DNA of 64,000 bases, from positions 1 through 64,000 of the forward strand of contig JAGAKF010000076.1 of assembly GCA_017625835.1 (NCBI GenBank), read 5' to 3'. The notes under the pieces were generated by a model. It was not told the origin of the DNA, made no database searches, and worked only from the letters and a program-made list of their open reading frames with translations. The position numbers were made by a program, and so were the translations under genes. Below are positions 1 to 10,423 of this stretch, in pieces (position 1 is the stretch's first letter; every line of letters starts with the position of its first letter). Source of the stretch: Clostridia bacterium (lineage in GTDB: Bacteria > Bacillota > Clostridia > Oscillospirales > Acutalibacteraceae).

Positions 1-1146
<1,146 letters not shown>

Positions 1147-1293
1147 CTAAATCCTAAAAAAGTTTGTCAAATATGGATTTTTATTCAATGTTTTTTTGTA
1201 TAAGTTGTTAAAAATTTGTCATTTTTGCAATTGAATGCACTTTTTATGCAGTTCAGGTTTATAAAACCGATGCCTGTATCGTATTTTTTACCC

Positions 1294-1322
1294 TTGACAC
1301 CTGCAGCTATTTATGATATCTT
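1294..1322 (+). promoter_or_regulatory. Candidate sigma-A promoter of the ileS T-box leader
   Basis: A TTGACA box (1294-1299) is followed after 17 bases by TATCTT (1317-1322), about 20 bases before the T-box leader begins. The -35 is perfect and the -10 is imperfect. This is inference from spacing and position. Confidence 0.5.
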
Positions 1323-1339
1323 TATTTATAATGTAATAA

Positions 1340-1575
1340 AGAACGGCGATGACGAAGACAGTAGGCTTTGTGCGAAGTCAAAGCGAACCGGGGACGGTGG
1401 AAGCCTGGTACGATGTACACCTTGCTGAAAATCACTTCCGAGCTTCGGGCTGAAACCAAGTAAGCCTTGACGGATTTCCACCGTTACAGGGAACGCATAT
1501 TATAGTATGTTGAATAGGTGGTTGCGAGTTTTATCTCGTCCTGTTTCACACGGGACGGGATTTTTTATTTGTTCC
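1340..1575 (+). promoter_or_regulatory. T-box leader, isoleucine specifier, controlling ileS
   Basis: A T-box riboswitch senses uncharged tRNA and switches between antiterminator and terminator. Seen here: the stem I K-turn region (GATGACGAAG, then AGTA), an AG-bulge/GGTG distal loop region (1383-1400), a specifier-loop strand TGAAA followed by ATC at 1431-1433 (Ile), and the conserved T-box core TAGGTGGTTGCGAG near 1514-1527 with its TGGT tRNA-acceptor-binding bulge (suits an A discriminator, as in tRNA-Ile). A terminator hairpin follows. The specifier agrees with the downstream isoleucyl-tRNA synthetase gene, which makes the reading secure. Confidence 0.93.
1535..1570 (+). terminator. T-box attenuator hairpin upstream of ileS
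   Basis: CGTCCTG and CGGGACG form a 7-bp stem (one G-U pair) followed by GGATTTTTTATTT. This is the terminator conformation that competes with the T-box antiterminator. Confidence 0.85.
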
Positions 1576-1598
1576 TATTCAAAAAGGAGTGTAATTGA

Positions 1599-4500
1599 AT
1601 GTACAAAAAAGTACCCGCCAACATGAACTTTGTTGAACGCGAAAAGGCAATCGAAAAGTTCTGGGCAGAAAACAAAATCTTCGAAAAAACCTGTGAGAAG
1701 AAAGGCCCGTCTTACGTTTTCTATGACGGTCCGCCGACAGCTAACGGCAAGCCTCATATCGGCCACGTGCTTACACGTGTTATCAAGGATATGATCCCCC
1801 GTTACCGCACAATGAAGGGCTATCAGGTTCCCCGTAAGGCAGGTTGGGATACCCACGGTCTTCCCGTTGAGCTTGAAGTTGAAAAGCTTCTCGGTCTTGA
1901 CGGCAAGGAGCAGATCGAACAGTACGGTCTTGAGCCTTTCATCGAGAAGTGTAAGGAAAGCGTATGGAAGTACAAGGGAATGTGGGAAGATTTCTCATTC
2001 ACAGTCGGCTTCTGGGCTGATATGAACGATCCTTACGTTACTTACCACAACTCATTCATCGAATCAGAGTGGTGGGCACTCAAGCAGATCTACGACAAGG
2101 GACTTATCTACAAGGGATTCAAAATCGTTCCCTACTGTCCCCGTTGCGGAACACCGCTTTCATCACACGAAGTTGCACAGGGCTACAAGAACGTTAAAGA
2201 GCGTTCAGCTATCGTTCGTTTCAAGGTTGTCGGCGAAGACGCTTACTTCCTTGCATGGACAACAACTCCGTGGACTCTTCCGTCAAACGTTGCACTTTGC
2301 GTAAACCCGAACGATGAATACGCAAAGGTTAAGGCAGCAGACGGCTACACATATTATATGGCAGTTGAGCTTCTTGACAAAGTTCTCGGCTCACTTGCAA
2401 CAGAGGATGCACCCGCATACGAAATCATCGAAAAGTATGTCGGTACAGACCTTGAAAGAAAAGAATACGAGCCTCTTTTTGCTTGCGCAGGCGAAGTTGC
2501 TGCAAAGCAGAAGAAAAAGGGATTTTTCGTAACTTGCGATAACTACGTTACAATGTCTGACGGTACAGGTATCGTTCACATTGCTCCCGCATTCGGTGAA
2601 GACGACTCCAAGGTCGGCAGAAAGTATGATCTTCCGTTCGTTCAGTTCGTTGACGGTGCAGGTCATATGACAGACAACACACCGTTCGGCGGTCTCTTCG
2701 TTAAGGATGCAGATATGCCGATCCTTCAGGACCTCGAGGACAGAAAGCTCCTCTTCTCAGCTCCGAAGTTTGAGCATGACTATCCGTTCTGCTGGCGCTG
2801 TGACACTCCGCTTATCTACTATGCAAGAGAGTCATGGTTCATCGAAATGACTAAGGTTAAGGACAACCTTATCAAGAACAACAACACAATCAACTGGATC
2901 CCCGAAAGCATCGGTAAAGGACGTTTCGGCGACTGGCTCGTTAACGTTCAGGACTGGGGCATCAGCCGTAACCGTTACTGGGGTACTCCGCTTAATATCT
3001 GGGAATGTGAATGCGGTCACAGACATTCAATCGGCAGCATTGAAGAGCTTAAGAGTATGTCTTCAAACTGCCCGGATGAAATCGAGCTTCACCGCCCGTA
3101 CATCGACGCTGTTACAATCAAGTGTCCCGAATGCGGTGGCGAAATGAAGCGTGTTCCCGAAGTTATCGACTGTTGGTTTGACTCAGGTGCAATGCCCTTC
3201 GCACAACACCACTATCCGTTCGAGAACAAGGAACTCTTCGAATCACAGTTCCCTGCAGACTTCATTTCAGAAGCTGTTGACCAGACAAGAGGTTGGTTCT
3301 ATTCACTTCTTGCAATCTCAACACTTATCTTCGACAAGGCTCCGTTCAAGAACGTTATCGTTCTCGGCCACGTTCAGGACGAAAACGGACAGAAGATGAG
3401 TAAATCAAAGGGTAACGCAGTTGACCCGTTTGAAGCACTTGAGACCTACGGTGCAGACGCTATCCGTTGGTACTTCTATACAAACTCAGCACCGTGGCTT
3501 CCGAACCGTTTCCACGGCAAGGCAGTTACAGAGGGTCAGCGTAAGTTTATGGGTACACTCTGGAACACATACGCTTTCTACATTCTCTATGCTGATATCG
3601 ACAAGTTTGACCCGACAAAGTATGAGCTTAAGTACGACAGCCTTTCAGTAATGGACAAGTGGCTTCTTTCAAAGCTCAACACAATGGTCGGCGTGGTTGA
3701 CAATAACCTTGAAAACTACAAGATTCCCGAAGCTTGTAAGGCTCTTCAGGAATTCGTTGACGAGATGAGTAACTGGTACGTCCGCCGTTGTCGTGAGCGT
3801 TACTGGAAGCAGGAGCTTGACGAGGATAAGATCAACGCTTACCTCACTCTTTATAATGCACTTGTTACTGTTGTAAAGACAGCCGCTCCGATGATTCCGT
3901 TTATGGCTGAGGATATCTACCAGAATCTCGTATGCTCAATCGACAGCGAAGCTCCCGAAAGCATTCACCTCTGCTCATTCCCTGAAGTCAACACAGACTT
4001 TGTTGACGCAGAGCTTGAAAAGAATATGGACATCGTTCTTAACATTGTTGGTCTCGGACGTACAGCACGTAACGGCGCTAACATCAAAAACCGTCAGCCT
4101 CTCGGCTCAATGCTTGTTAATGCAGGCGTAGGTGTCAGCCTCGACGGTTACTGTGCAGATATCATCAAGGAAGAGCTCAACGTCAAGGAAATCACATTCG
4201 TTGACGAAGCAAATGACCTTGTAAGCTATAATTTCAAGCCGCAGCTCAAGACACTCGGACCCAAGTACGGCAAGCAGCTCGGTGAAATCCGTAACCTTCT
4301 TGCTGAGCTTGACGGTACAGCTGCAAAGAAGGAGCTTGACGCTAACGGTTGCATTAAGCTTACAATCAGCATCGGCGAAATCGAGCTTACTGCTGATGAC
4401 CTTCTTATTGAAACAATTCAGAAGAGCGGTCTCTTCTCAGTTTCTGATTTCGGTGTAACCGTTGCAATCGACACAGAGCTTACACCCGAGCTTATTGAGG

Positions 4501-4751
4501 AAGGCTTTGTACGTGAAATCATCAGCAAGATCCAGACCATGCGTAAGGACGCTGACTTCAACGTTACAGACCATATCATCATCTCTGTTGCAGGCAACGA
4601 CAAGATTGCCGAGCTTATCACAAAGAATAAGGATATGATCTTCACAACAGTTGTTGCTGACGAAATCGTAACAGGCAACGCTGACGGCTACACAGCAGAA
4701 TGGAACATCAACGGTGAGAAAGTAACTCTCGGCGTTAAGGTTGCAGAATAA
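1599..4751 (+). CDS. ileS: Isoleucyl-tRNA synthetase, long (type 2-like) form
   Basis: Charges tRNA-Ile with isoleucine in the cytoplasm. The protein has 1,050 residues with the class I HIGH motif at 53-56 (GKPHIGH), a Rossmann domain split by an editing CP1 domain, KMSKS at 599-603 and an anticodon-binding domain. Two cysteine-pair knuckles are visible (CPRC in the N-terminal third, CPEC near 507-510). The length and the PPTANGKPHIGH signature fit the long type 2 enzymes common in Clostridia rather than the roughly 930-residue type 1; type 2 enzymes are known as a family to be poorly inhibited by mupirocin. The ATG follows AAAGGAG at 1584-1589. It stands alone between its T-box leader and a strong terminator. 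Confidence 0.97.
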   Translation: MYKKVPANMNFVEREKAIEKFWAENKIFEKTCEKKGPSYVFYDGPPTANGKPHIGHVLTRVIKDMIPRYRTMKGYQVPRKAGWDTHGLPVELEVEKLLGLDGKEQIEQYGLEPFIEKCKESVWKYKGMWEDFSFTVGFWADMNDPYVTYHNSFIESEWWALKQIYDKGLIYKGFKIVPYCPRCGTPLSSHEVAQGYKNVKERSAIVRFKVVGEDAYFLAWTTTPWTLPSNVALCVNPNDEYAKVKAADGYTYYMAVELLDKVLGSLATEDAPAYEIIEKYVGTDLERKEYEPLFACAGEVAAKQKKKGFFVTCDNYVTMSDGTGIVHIAPAFGEDDSKVGRKYDLPFVQFVDGAGHMTDNTPFGGLFVKDADMPILQDLEDRKLLFSAPKFEHDYPFCWRCDTPLIYYARESWFIEMTKVKDNLIKNNNTINWIPESIGKGRFGDWLVNVQDWGISRNRYWGTPLNIWECECGHRHSIGSIEELKSMSSNCPDEIELHRPYIDAVTIKCPECGGEMKRVPEVIDCWFDSGAMPFAQHHYPFENKELFESQFPADFISEAVDQTRGWFYSLLAISTLIFDKAPFKNVIVLGHVQDENGQKMSKSKGNAVDPFEALETYGADAIRWYFYTNSAPWLPNRFHGKAVTEGQRKFMGTLWNTYAFYILYADIDKFDPTKYELKYDSLSVMDKWLLSKLNTMVGVVDNNLENYKIPEACKALQEFVDEMSNWYVRRCRERYWKQELDEDKINAYLTLYNALVTVVKTAAPMIPFMAEDIYQNLVCSIDSEAPESIHLCSFPEVNTDFVDAELEKNMDIVLNIVGLGRTARNGANIKNRQPLGSMLVNAGVGVSLDGYCADIIKEELNVKEITFVDEANDLVSYNFKPQLKTLGPKYGKQLGEIRNLLAELDGTAAKKELDANGCIKLTISIGEIELTADDLLIETIQKSGLFSVSDFGVTVAIDTELTPELIEEGFVREIISKIQTMRKDADFNVTDHIIISVAGNDKIAELITKNKDMIFTTVVADEIVTGNADGYTAEWNINGEKVTLGVKVAE

Positions 4752-4762
4752 ATAAAATTTAT

Positions 4763-4800
4763 AAGAGCAGTAACACCAATCGGTGCTACTGCTCTTTTTC
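4763..4800 (+). terminator. Rho-independent terminator after ileS
   Basis: AGAGCAGTAACACC and GGTGCTACTGCTCT form a 14-bp stem with one mismatch, loop AATC, followed by TTTTTC. It starts 12 bases after the ileS stop. Confidence 0.92.
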
Positions 4801-4815
4801 TGTCAAGTGCAACAG

Positions 4816-5292
4816 TTATTCGGTTTTCTTCCCTTTGATTTCTTTTAGCAACGCTGTGCAGCCGCCCAGGACATCGCGGAATGTCACATCAAAACTGCGC
4901 GTATACCACGGGTCTGCAACGTCGCCTCCACGTTCGGTATAATCCATAAGCTTGCGGATTTTATTCTCAGGGTCACCGTTTAAGATACGCGTCATATTTC
5001 GGATATTCGCGCTGTCCATACCGATGAACAGATCGTATTTATCGTAATCGTAACAGTTAAGCTGAACGGCACGTTTTCCCTCGCAGGAGATACCGTGTTT
5101 TTTCAGCTCCGCCTTTGCAGGTGGATAAACAGGATTGCCGATACCGTTCCATATTTCCTCCGTGCTTGTCGCAGAAGATGCGATAAAGAACTCATTTTCA
5201 AGCCCGTTATCTTTCACCAGCTTTTTCATTATAAACTCTGCCATCGGAGAACGGCAGATATTGCCGTGGCAGACAAACATAATCTTTATCAT
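4816..5292 (-). CDS. Low-molecular-weight protein-tyrosine phosphatase
   Basis: Hydrolyses phosphotyrosine on proteins; in Firmicutes such enzymes oppose bacterial tyrosine kinases involved in surface polysaccharide and stress control. The 158 residues match the family length. The P-loop CHGNICRS (residues 8-15, C-X5-R-S) sits right at the N-terminus, and the general-acid loop DPWYTRSFD lies near residue 127. No tyrosine kinase or capsule genes are nearby, so the physiological substrate cannot be inferred. It is a single gene, transcribed towards the ileS terminator. Confidence 0.93.
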   Translation of the reverse strand: MIKIMFVCHGNICRSPMAEFIMKKLVKDNGLENEFFIASSATSTEEIWNGIGNPVYPPAKAELKKHGISCEGKRAVQLNCYDYDKYDLFIGMDSANIRNMTRILNGDPENKIRKLMDYTERGGDVADPWYTRSFDVTFRDVLGGCTALLKEIKGKKTE

Positions 5293-5631
5293 TATTTAAA
5301 ACTCCAATCTATGCAAATACCTGCCAAAACATACCACTTTCACCGAAAAATTCAAAACATTTCCTCCACTCCACCAACATATCCTGATGACACACAACGG
5401 CATAGGTCTGTCGTTCTTTCCTTCATAAATAATAAAAAACGTTTTTACCGCTCGAACCATCGCACTGTTTTGACCAATTAAAAACGTTTTTTATGCTCCA
5501 TCTGACAACGTCATCAAACCTGTCAATTCCAACCTTTAGGCAGAAACATACAAGAGTGGGTGCAACTTGATTTTTCTGAAGCACAGGAGTATAATACAGG
5601 CTGATGAACACAATGTAATGGAGGTGTTTTA
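5293..5631. other. Non-coding stretch with paired AACGTT palindromes
   Basis: Between the divergent phosphatase and acyltransferase genes. Two copies of the palindrome AAAAACGTTTTT occur about 45 bases apart (near 5435-5446 and 5480-5491), each continuing into T-rich sequence. They could be operators or ends of a short stem. No RNA family was recognised. Confidence 0.4.
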
Positions 5632-6660
5632 ATGTTTCGGCTTTCAACGGAAGAAAACCCTTTTGCACCAATCGATGAGAGAAAAAACTATAATGGCATT
5701 GATTTGATGAAATTCTTATGTGCTATTCTGGTATTCATAATACATATTCCGCCTTTTCAAGGAGGAATGTTTGAATTTGCTAAAGATGCAAATTTCTGGT
5801 TACAACACTTCGCTTGCCGTATTGCAGTTCCGTTCTACTTTGCATCATCCGGATTTTTACTTTTTAAAAAAGCGCCTCTTTATAAATTGGACAATGAGAG
5901 AATCAAAACTTATTGTTTTAAGATTTTGCGTTTATTGGGGACTTGGCATATTTTGCTTTTAACAACTGAAAAAGGACATTTGTGGTATCTTAGCGCAACT
6001 GCTATAGCCATTATTCTGCTGAGTCTCTGTTTGCGTTTCCGCATAAAATTAGGATATATCTATACAATAGCATGTATTCTTTATCTGATTGGTCTCCTCG
6101 GTGATTCATACTATGGTATAATTGCACCATTACAGAACATTACAATATTTAATCTTATTTTTAAGGGATACAAGTTTTTCTTCTCTACGACGAGAAATGG
6201 TGTTTTTATGGGATTCATTTTCGTCCTGATGGGCGCCACATTTTCCAATCAGAAAAATATGCTTAAAACACGAACCGCGTTGATAGGTTTCGTTGTCTCT
6301 ATGATTTGTCTGTTTGCCGAAGTTTTTTTGTTGAAGCGCAATAGCATTCCAAACGACCACAATATGTATATTTTCCTGCTTCCCGCCACATTCTTTCTGT
6401 TTTCTTTTTCCGTTTCGATCGAACTAAAAGACCGTTTTATTTACAAATGTCTACGCAACATAGGACCAATCATCTATTTTTCGCACCTTCTTATCTACAA
6501 GCTTACTTTACTGGCAATCAGCGTCATTAGTAATTACGGTATCTGGTTGGCTCGATATCAATTCGTTCTTACTCTGTTGTTTACACTGCTGACTGCCATA
6601 CTCATAGATTGGTTATCCCGCAAAGACAAGTTCAAATGGCTCAACTTGCTTTTTGCGTAA
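5632..6660 (+). CDS. Membrane acyltransferase, acyltransferase-3 (OatA/NodX-like) family
   Basis: Predicted integral membrane O-acyltransferase that would modify a cell-surface glycan or lipid. The 342-residue protein has about ten hydrophobic segments. The family signature is at the N-terminus: a basic residue, then NGIDLMKFLCAILVFIIH with the conserved His in the first membrane helix. The ATG at 5632 follows GGAGGTG. The gene is clearly richer in A+T than ileS and other neighbours and uses AT-ending codons freely, which suggests recent acquisition. It has no obvious partner genes, and the acceptor substrate is unknown. Confidence 0.8.
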   Translation: MFRLSTEENPFAPIDERKNYNGIDLMKFLCAILVFIIHIPPFQGGMFEFAKDANFWLQHFACRIAVPFYFASSGFLLFKKAPLYKLDNERIKTYCFKILRLLGTWHILLLTTEKGHLWYLSATAIAIILLSLCLRFRIKLGYIYTIACILYLIGLLGDSYYGIIAPLQNITIFNLIFKGYKFFFSTTRNGVFMGFIFVLMGATFSNQKNMLKTRTALIGFVVSMICLFAEVFLLKRNSIPNDHNMYIFLLPATFFLFSFSVSIELKDRFIYKCLRNIGPIIYFSHLLIYKLTLLAISVISNYGIWLARYQFVLTLLFTLLTAILIDWLSRKDKFKWLNLLFA

Positions 6661-6694
6661 CAAGGATGCTTTTTGAACATATGAGAACAATATA

Positions 6695-8395
6695 TCAGTC
6701 GTCCGCTTTTATTCTGTAAAGCTTTACACTATGCGGTGCAACCTTTGCAGAAAGGCTGTCACGGATTTCAAACTTTTTGTCTTCCCATATGTCGTGAACG
6801 TCGTACTCTTTGGCAGAGGGAAGAACAGCAAAGCTCTCCTTTATGATATCCTGCATTTTGCAGGATATTTCCATTTCAAGCGGTCCTTTATTAAGGAAGC
6901 AAACGGCAATCTCGTTATTTTCAAGCGGCTTGACAAGCACGTCGCAAAGTCCGTTCGACTTGATCCGACGGCACTGAATCCCGAGCTTATCCTGATTGAT
7001 TGCGATTGCATCCTTGTTAGAAAGTATTTTAAGCACCTTGTTGTCCTTGTCAACGCTTCCGTCAGGTCGGATAAATTTGCGCAGATCGTTACCGAGAATC
7101 AACGGAGCAGCAAGCATACACCAGAGAGAGAAATGGGCTTTGTTCTCATCGTCAGTAAGGTTGCCGTTGCCGACTTCGAGCATATCGGGATCGTTCCAGT
7201 TGCCCGGACCTGCATACTTATAAAGAAGTACGGTCGCTTCGTAAATTCCGATAATCGAAAGCCAATTTGGTTTTATGTCGGGCGTTGTTCGCCAAAGGTT
7301 GCCTGCGGTGTGTCCCCAGATCCACGGTTTGTTTCTGCCCCATTCACAGATTGAGAAGCAGATCGGCTTTTCCTCCCTGCCCTCTCTTTCGGCAACAAGC
7401 TTTGTCGCGCGCTGAAGCTCTTTACCCATATTACGGTACTGCTTCGCAGCGGAATCCATTCTTGATGCAACGGGATTGTGGAATTTAAAAGAATTCAGTC
7501 CTTTTTTCAGTGTAACGGTAATCTGATTTCTTCCGTCATGAGTAAAGCCTTTCGTTCCGGGTTCCGTTAATGAATAAACATCAGTGTCGTTGATTTCAAT
7601 TTCAAGATATTTGTCCCTCAGTCCTGCCTTGTGCAAACCGAGAGTGAGCGTGTATACGCCGTCCTCGGGAATTTCAACATTGCTGAAATACATTGAACCG
7701 CCTGCAGATTCAAGTCCGCTGACGTATCTGCCCGTTTCCGCCATTTTTTCGTCGGTAAGCAGGATTGCGTTTCCGCGAAACTCCGCATCCTCGGCATAGA
7801 GTGTAATTCCCTCTGAACTACCGGGTTTGGTAAGCGTTACTGTTGAAATCTCGGGCGCGTTTGTCGGAATCGGAATGTTATGGCAGAAATCGTATTTGAA
7901 ATACTCAACGCCCCACTCGGCAAATGTTTCTGCATCTGTTCTCTCGTGGTAAAGGCTTGACGGAAGATCCTCACAGGTAAGCGTACCGTTCGAAGTGTAA
8001 ATACCAAGCTTCAGACCCAGAGCATTGACCTTTTCAACCAAAGCCTTGATTCCTGACGGGAATGTTGCAAGGTCGCCGCGCAGGCGTCCGTTTTCGTCCC
8101 TTGTCGAAGACATCCAGCAATCGTCAACGTTTACGTACTGATATCCGCAGTCTGCAAGGCCCGAATCACGCATCGCTTTTGCGATATCAAAAATCAGGTC
8201 CTCATTTATTCTGTTGCGGAAAAGGTTCCAGCTTGCCCAACCCATCGGAGGTGTGAGCGCTGTACCGTTTGAAAATTTATCTGCTCCGTCAATATGTATC
8301 TGAGTCGATGCCATTATTCTTTTGGCTGTACAGACGGGACAGATTTTGTTTTTTCTGAGGAATGTTGCAACGGATGATTTTTTAAAGTCTGCCAT
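6695..8395 (-). CDS. GH27 alpha-galactosidase with inserted carbohydrate-binding-like module
   Basis: Removes terminal alpha-linked galactose from oligosaccharides. The 566-residue protein has no signal peptide, so it should act in the cytoplasm on imported sugar. GH27 landmarks: LTPPMGWASWN (residues 47-56), VNVDDCW, the nucleophile Asp169 in YFKYDFC, the acid/base Asp373 in WRTTPDI, and GNWNDPDMLEVGN (398-410). Residues about 185-312 are an inserted beta-rich domain with the look of a CBM6/35-type module (GGSMYFSNVEIPEDGVYTL), placed straight after the nucleophile strand. The first 40 residues are an extension with a CPVC motif (19-22). The start is supported by AAGGAGA seven bases upstream. 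It is divergent from the symporter gene. Confidence 0.92.
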   Translation of the reverse strand: MADFKKSSVATFLRKNKICPVCTAKRIMASTQIHIDGADKFSNGTALTPPMGWASWNLFRNRINEDLIFDIAKAMRDSGLADCGYQYVNVDDCWMSSTRDENGRLRGDLATFPSGIKALVEKVNALGLKLGIYTSNGTLTCEDLPSSLYHERTDAETFAEWGVEYFKYDFCHNIPIPTNAPEISTVTLTKPGSSEGITLYAEDAEFRGNAILLTDEKMAETGRYVSGLESAGGSMYFSNVEIPEDGVYTLTLGLHKAGLRDKYLEIEINDTDVYSLTEPGTKGFTHDGRNQITVTLKKGLNSFKFHNPVASRMDSAAKQYRNMGKELQRATKLVAEREGREEKPICFSICEWGRNKPWIWGHTAGNLWRTTPDIKPNWLSIIGIYEATVLLYKYAGPGNWNDPDMLEVGNGNLTDDENKAHFSLWCMLAAPLILGNDLRKFIRPDGSVDKDNKVLKILSNKDAIAINQDKLGIQCRRIKSNGLCDVLVKPLENNEIAVCFLNKGPLEMEISCKMQDIIKESFAVLPSAKEYDVHDIWEDKKFEIRDSLSAKVAPHSVKLYRIKADD

Positions 8396-8501
8396 AGGTA
8401 TTTCTCCTTAACATATATTAAAAAAATTGTACCATATACGAGCTTTTTTGACAAGGCACGAAAATATATAAATAAATTCTAAAAAATTTTAAGAAAAGCT
8501 A

Positions 8502-8530
8502 TTGACTTTAGTGATTAAAAGCGTTAAACT
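8502..8530 (+). promoter_or_regulatory. Promoter of the symporter T-box transcript
   Basis: TTGACT (8502-8507), 17-base spacer, TAAACT (8525-8530), about 20 bases before the T-box leader. The same -10 hexamer follows TTGACA-N17 before the lipase gene near 32.1 kb. Confidence 0.65.
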
Positions 8531-8549
8531 TTAAAGCGTTAAATGACTA

Positions 8550-8808
8550 AAGTGGCGATGACGAACATAAGTAAGAGCTGTGTGATTTTTTCAGAGAGCT
8601 GTCGGTTGGTGTAAGGCAGTAAAAAGCAGGTCTGAAATACGGTTCTGAGCCGTATTTCTGAAAACTTCAGTAGGGAATATCGGGTGTGCCCGTTACAGCA
8701 CAAGGGTATGAAAGTACCTGATAAGGCCGCGTTTGCGGTAAATAGAGGTGGTACCACGGGTAATTCTCGTCCTCTGTGTTCCCTGACGGAACATAGAGGG
8801 CGTTTTTT
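8550..8808 (+). promoter_or_regulatory. T-box leader with tyrosine specifier controlling a Na+/solute symporter
   Basis: All T-box parts are visible. The base of stem I pairs GGC...GAAC (8554-8564) with GGTTC...GCC (8641-8651). Then come AGTAA on the 5' side, AGAGAGC and GGTG in the distal part, the specifier strand TGAAA followed by TAC at 8638-8640, and the T-box core AGAGGTGGTACCACGG near 8744-8759 with a TGGT bulge. Aligned with the ileS leader in this window, the codon after TGAAA is ATC there and TAC here, giving Tyr. tRNA-Tyr has discriminator A, which agrees with TGGT. The terminator follows. It implies induction when charged tRNA-Tyr is scarce. Confidence 0.88.
8768..8808 (+). terminator. 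T-box attenuator hairpin upstream of the symporter gene
   Basis: CCTCTGTGTTCC and GGAACATAGAGG form a 12-bp stem (one G-U) with loop CTGA, followed by GCGTTTTTT. Confidence 0.88.
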
Positions 8809-8849
8809 CGTGGGCGCATCTTTATTAAATTTCCAAGGAGGTCAAAATT

Positions 8850-10400
8850 ATGACAAACGCACAACTTTACACAATCATTGCTCTTTGCATCTACGCAGCG
8901 GCAATGGCATTCATCGGCTGTTTCAGCTATGGCAAATCAAAAACACTTGACGGTTTCCTTATCGGCGGAAGAAACATCGGCGGTTGGGTAACTGCATTTG
9001 CTTACGGAACAACTTACTTCTCAGCAGTAGTTTTCGTCGGTTACGCAGGCCAGCACGGCTGGAATATCGGCGTCGGCAGTATCTGGATCGGTATCGGTAA
9101 CGCAGTTCTCGGCTGTCTTATTTCCTGGCTGTTGTTCGCAAACAGAACACGCAAGATGACGAAGAAACTCAGCGCAAAGACCATGTCTGAATATTTCGAA
9201 AAGAGATACGACTCTAAGGGTATGAAGATTTTCGCTTCAATAGTTATTTTCGTTTTCCTCGTCCCCTACTCTGCAGCTGTTTATAAAGGTCTCGGCTCTT
9301 TGTTCAGCGCTGTTTTCCCCGGTGTTGAAACCTGGGTATGGATGCTTATCATCGCTTGCCTTACAGCTGTTTATCTCGTTGCAGGCGGTTACGTTGCAAC
9401 AGCATACACTGACCTTATTCAGGGTATCATTATGATCGTTGGCGTAGTTTGCCTTGTTTTCGCAGTTCTTAACCACGAAAACGTTGGCGGTATCGCAGGA
9501 TTTATGGAAAACCTTCGCGCATTCGAATCCCTGCCGAACGATCCGAACCCCACAACAGGCGCTCAGCTTACAAACATTTTCGGCGGTTCATCATTCAAGT
9601 TCCTCTGCGTTAACATTATGCTCACAAGCTTCGGTACATGGGGACTTCCGCAGATGATCGGTAAGTTCTACGCAATCAAGGACACAGCTGCTATCAAGCG
9701 CGGTACTATTGTTTCAACAATTTTCTGCCTTATCATCGGTTGCGGCGCATACCTTATCGGCAGTACATCAAGACTCATCCTCGGCGGTCAGCTTCCCGAA
9801 GGCGGAGTAGACGCTGTTATCCCCGCTGTTCTTATGGAAGTTCTTGGCGGCGGTACACTCGGAATCATCCTTCTTGCGATCATTATGATCCTTCTTCTTT
9901 CAGCTTCAATGTCAACACTCGAAGCAGTTGTTCTTACTTCAGCTTCAGCTGTTGCTGTTGACCTTATCCCGTCAATCAGAAAGAAGAGCACAAAGCCCGA
10001 AACTCAGATGATTCTTACAAGAGTTCTCTGCCTCGCATTTGTTGCTTGCTCATTCATTTTCGCAACACAGAATATTCCGATCATCGTAAGCCTTATGTCT
10101 TTCTCCTGGGGCGTTGTTTCAGGATGCTTCATTGGCCCGTACATCTGGGGGCTCTTCTCCAAGAAGATCACAAAAATCGGTGCTTTCGCAGGTATGATCG
10201 CAGGTCTTCTTACAGTCGGCGGTGCAACACTTTACATCACACTTACATCAAACTTCGCTGCAGCTGCAGCAAAATCACCTGAAATGGGTGTCTGCGCAAT
10301 GGCAGTTTCTCTCGTAGTTGTTCCGTTGGTAAGTGCAATCACCAAGAAAAAGGACACCAAGAGAGTTGAAGAAATCTTCGAATGCTATAAGGAAGCATAA
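8850..10400 (+). CDS. Sodium:solute symporter (SSF family), candidate tyrosine/aromatic amino acid importer
   Basis: Integral membrane Na+-coupled importer of the SSS/SSF family (516 residues, about 13 hydrophobic segments). Family features include GGRNIGGWVTAFAYGTTYFSA in the first 70 residues and the YLVAGGYVATAYTDLIQGIIM segment, typical of PutP/PanF-like members. The family alone does not give the substrate. The tyrosine-reading T-box in front makes tyrosine, an aromatic dipeptide or a precursor the best guess. The start ATG follows AAGGAGGTC. The gene is monocistronic, ending in a terminator, and lies head to head with the alpha-galactosidase, so a sugar substrate would be the competing idea. 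Confidence 0.88.
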   Translation: MTNAQLYTIIALCIYAAAMAFIGCFSYGKSKTLDGFLIGGRNIGGWVTAFAYGTTYFSAVVFVGYAGQHGWNIGVGSIWIGIGNAVLGCLISWLLFANRTRKMTKKLSAKTMSEYFEKRYDSKGMKIFASIVIFVFLVPYSAAVYKGLGSLFSAVFPGVETWVWMLIIACLTAVYLVAGGYVATAYTDLIQGIIMIVGVVCLVFAVLNHENVGGIAGFMENLRAFESLPNDPNPTTGAQLTNIFGGSSFKFLCVNIMLTSFGTWGLPQMIGKFYAIKDTAAIKRGTIVSTIFCLIIGCGAYLIGSTSRLILGGQLPEGGVDAVIPAVLMEVLGGGTLGIILLAIIMILLLSASMSTLEAVVLTSASAVAVDLIPSIRKKSTKPETQMILTRVLCLAFVACSFIFATQNIPIIVSLMSFSWGVVSGCFIGPYIWGLFSKKITKIGAFAGMIAGLLTVGGATLYITLTSNFAAAAAKSPEMGVCAMAVSLVVVPLVSAITKKKDTKRVEEIFECYKEA

Positions 10401-10423
10401 TTTTAAAACCCGATAAAAGTTAA

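Noticed and set aside
6731..7354. 207-residue plus-strand frame in the GH27 gene
   Set aside because: Shadow of a catalytically complete GH27 gene on the other strand; no ribosome site.
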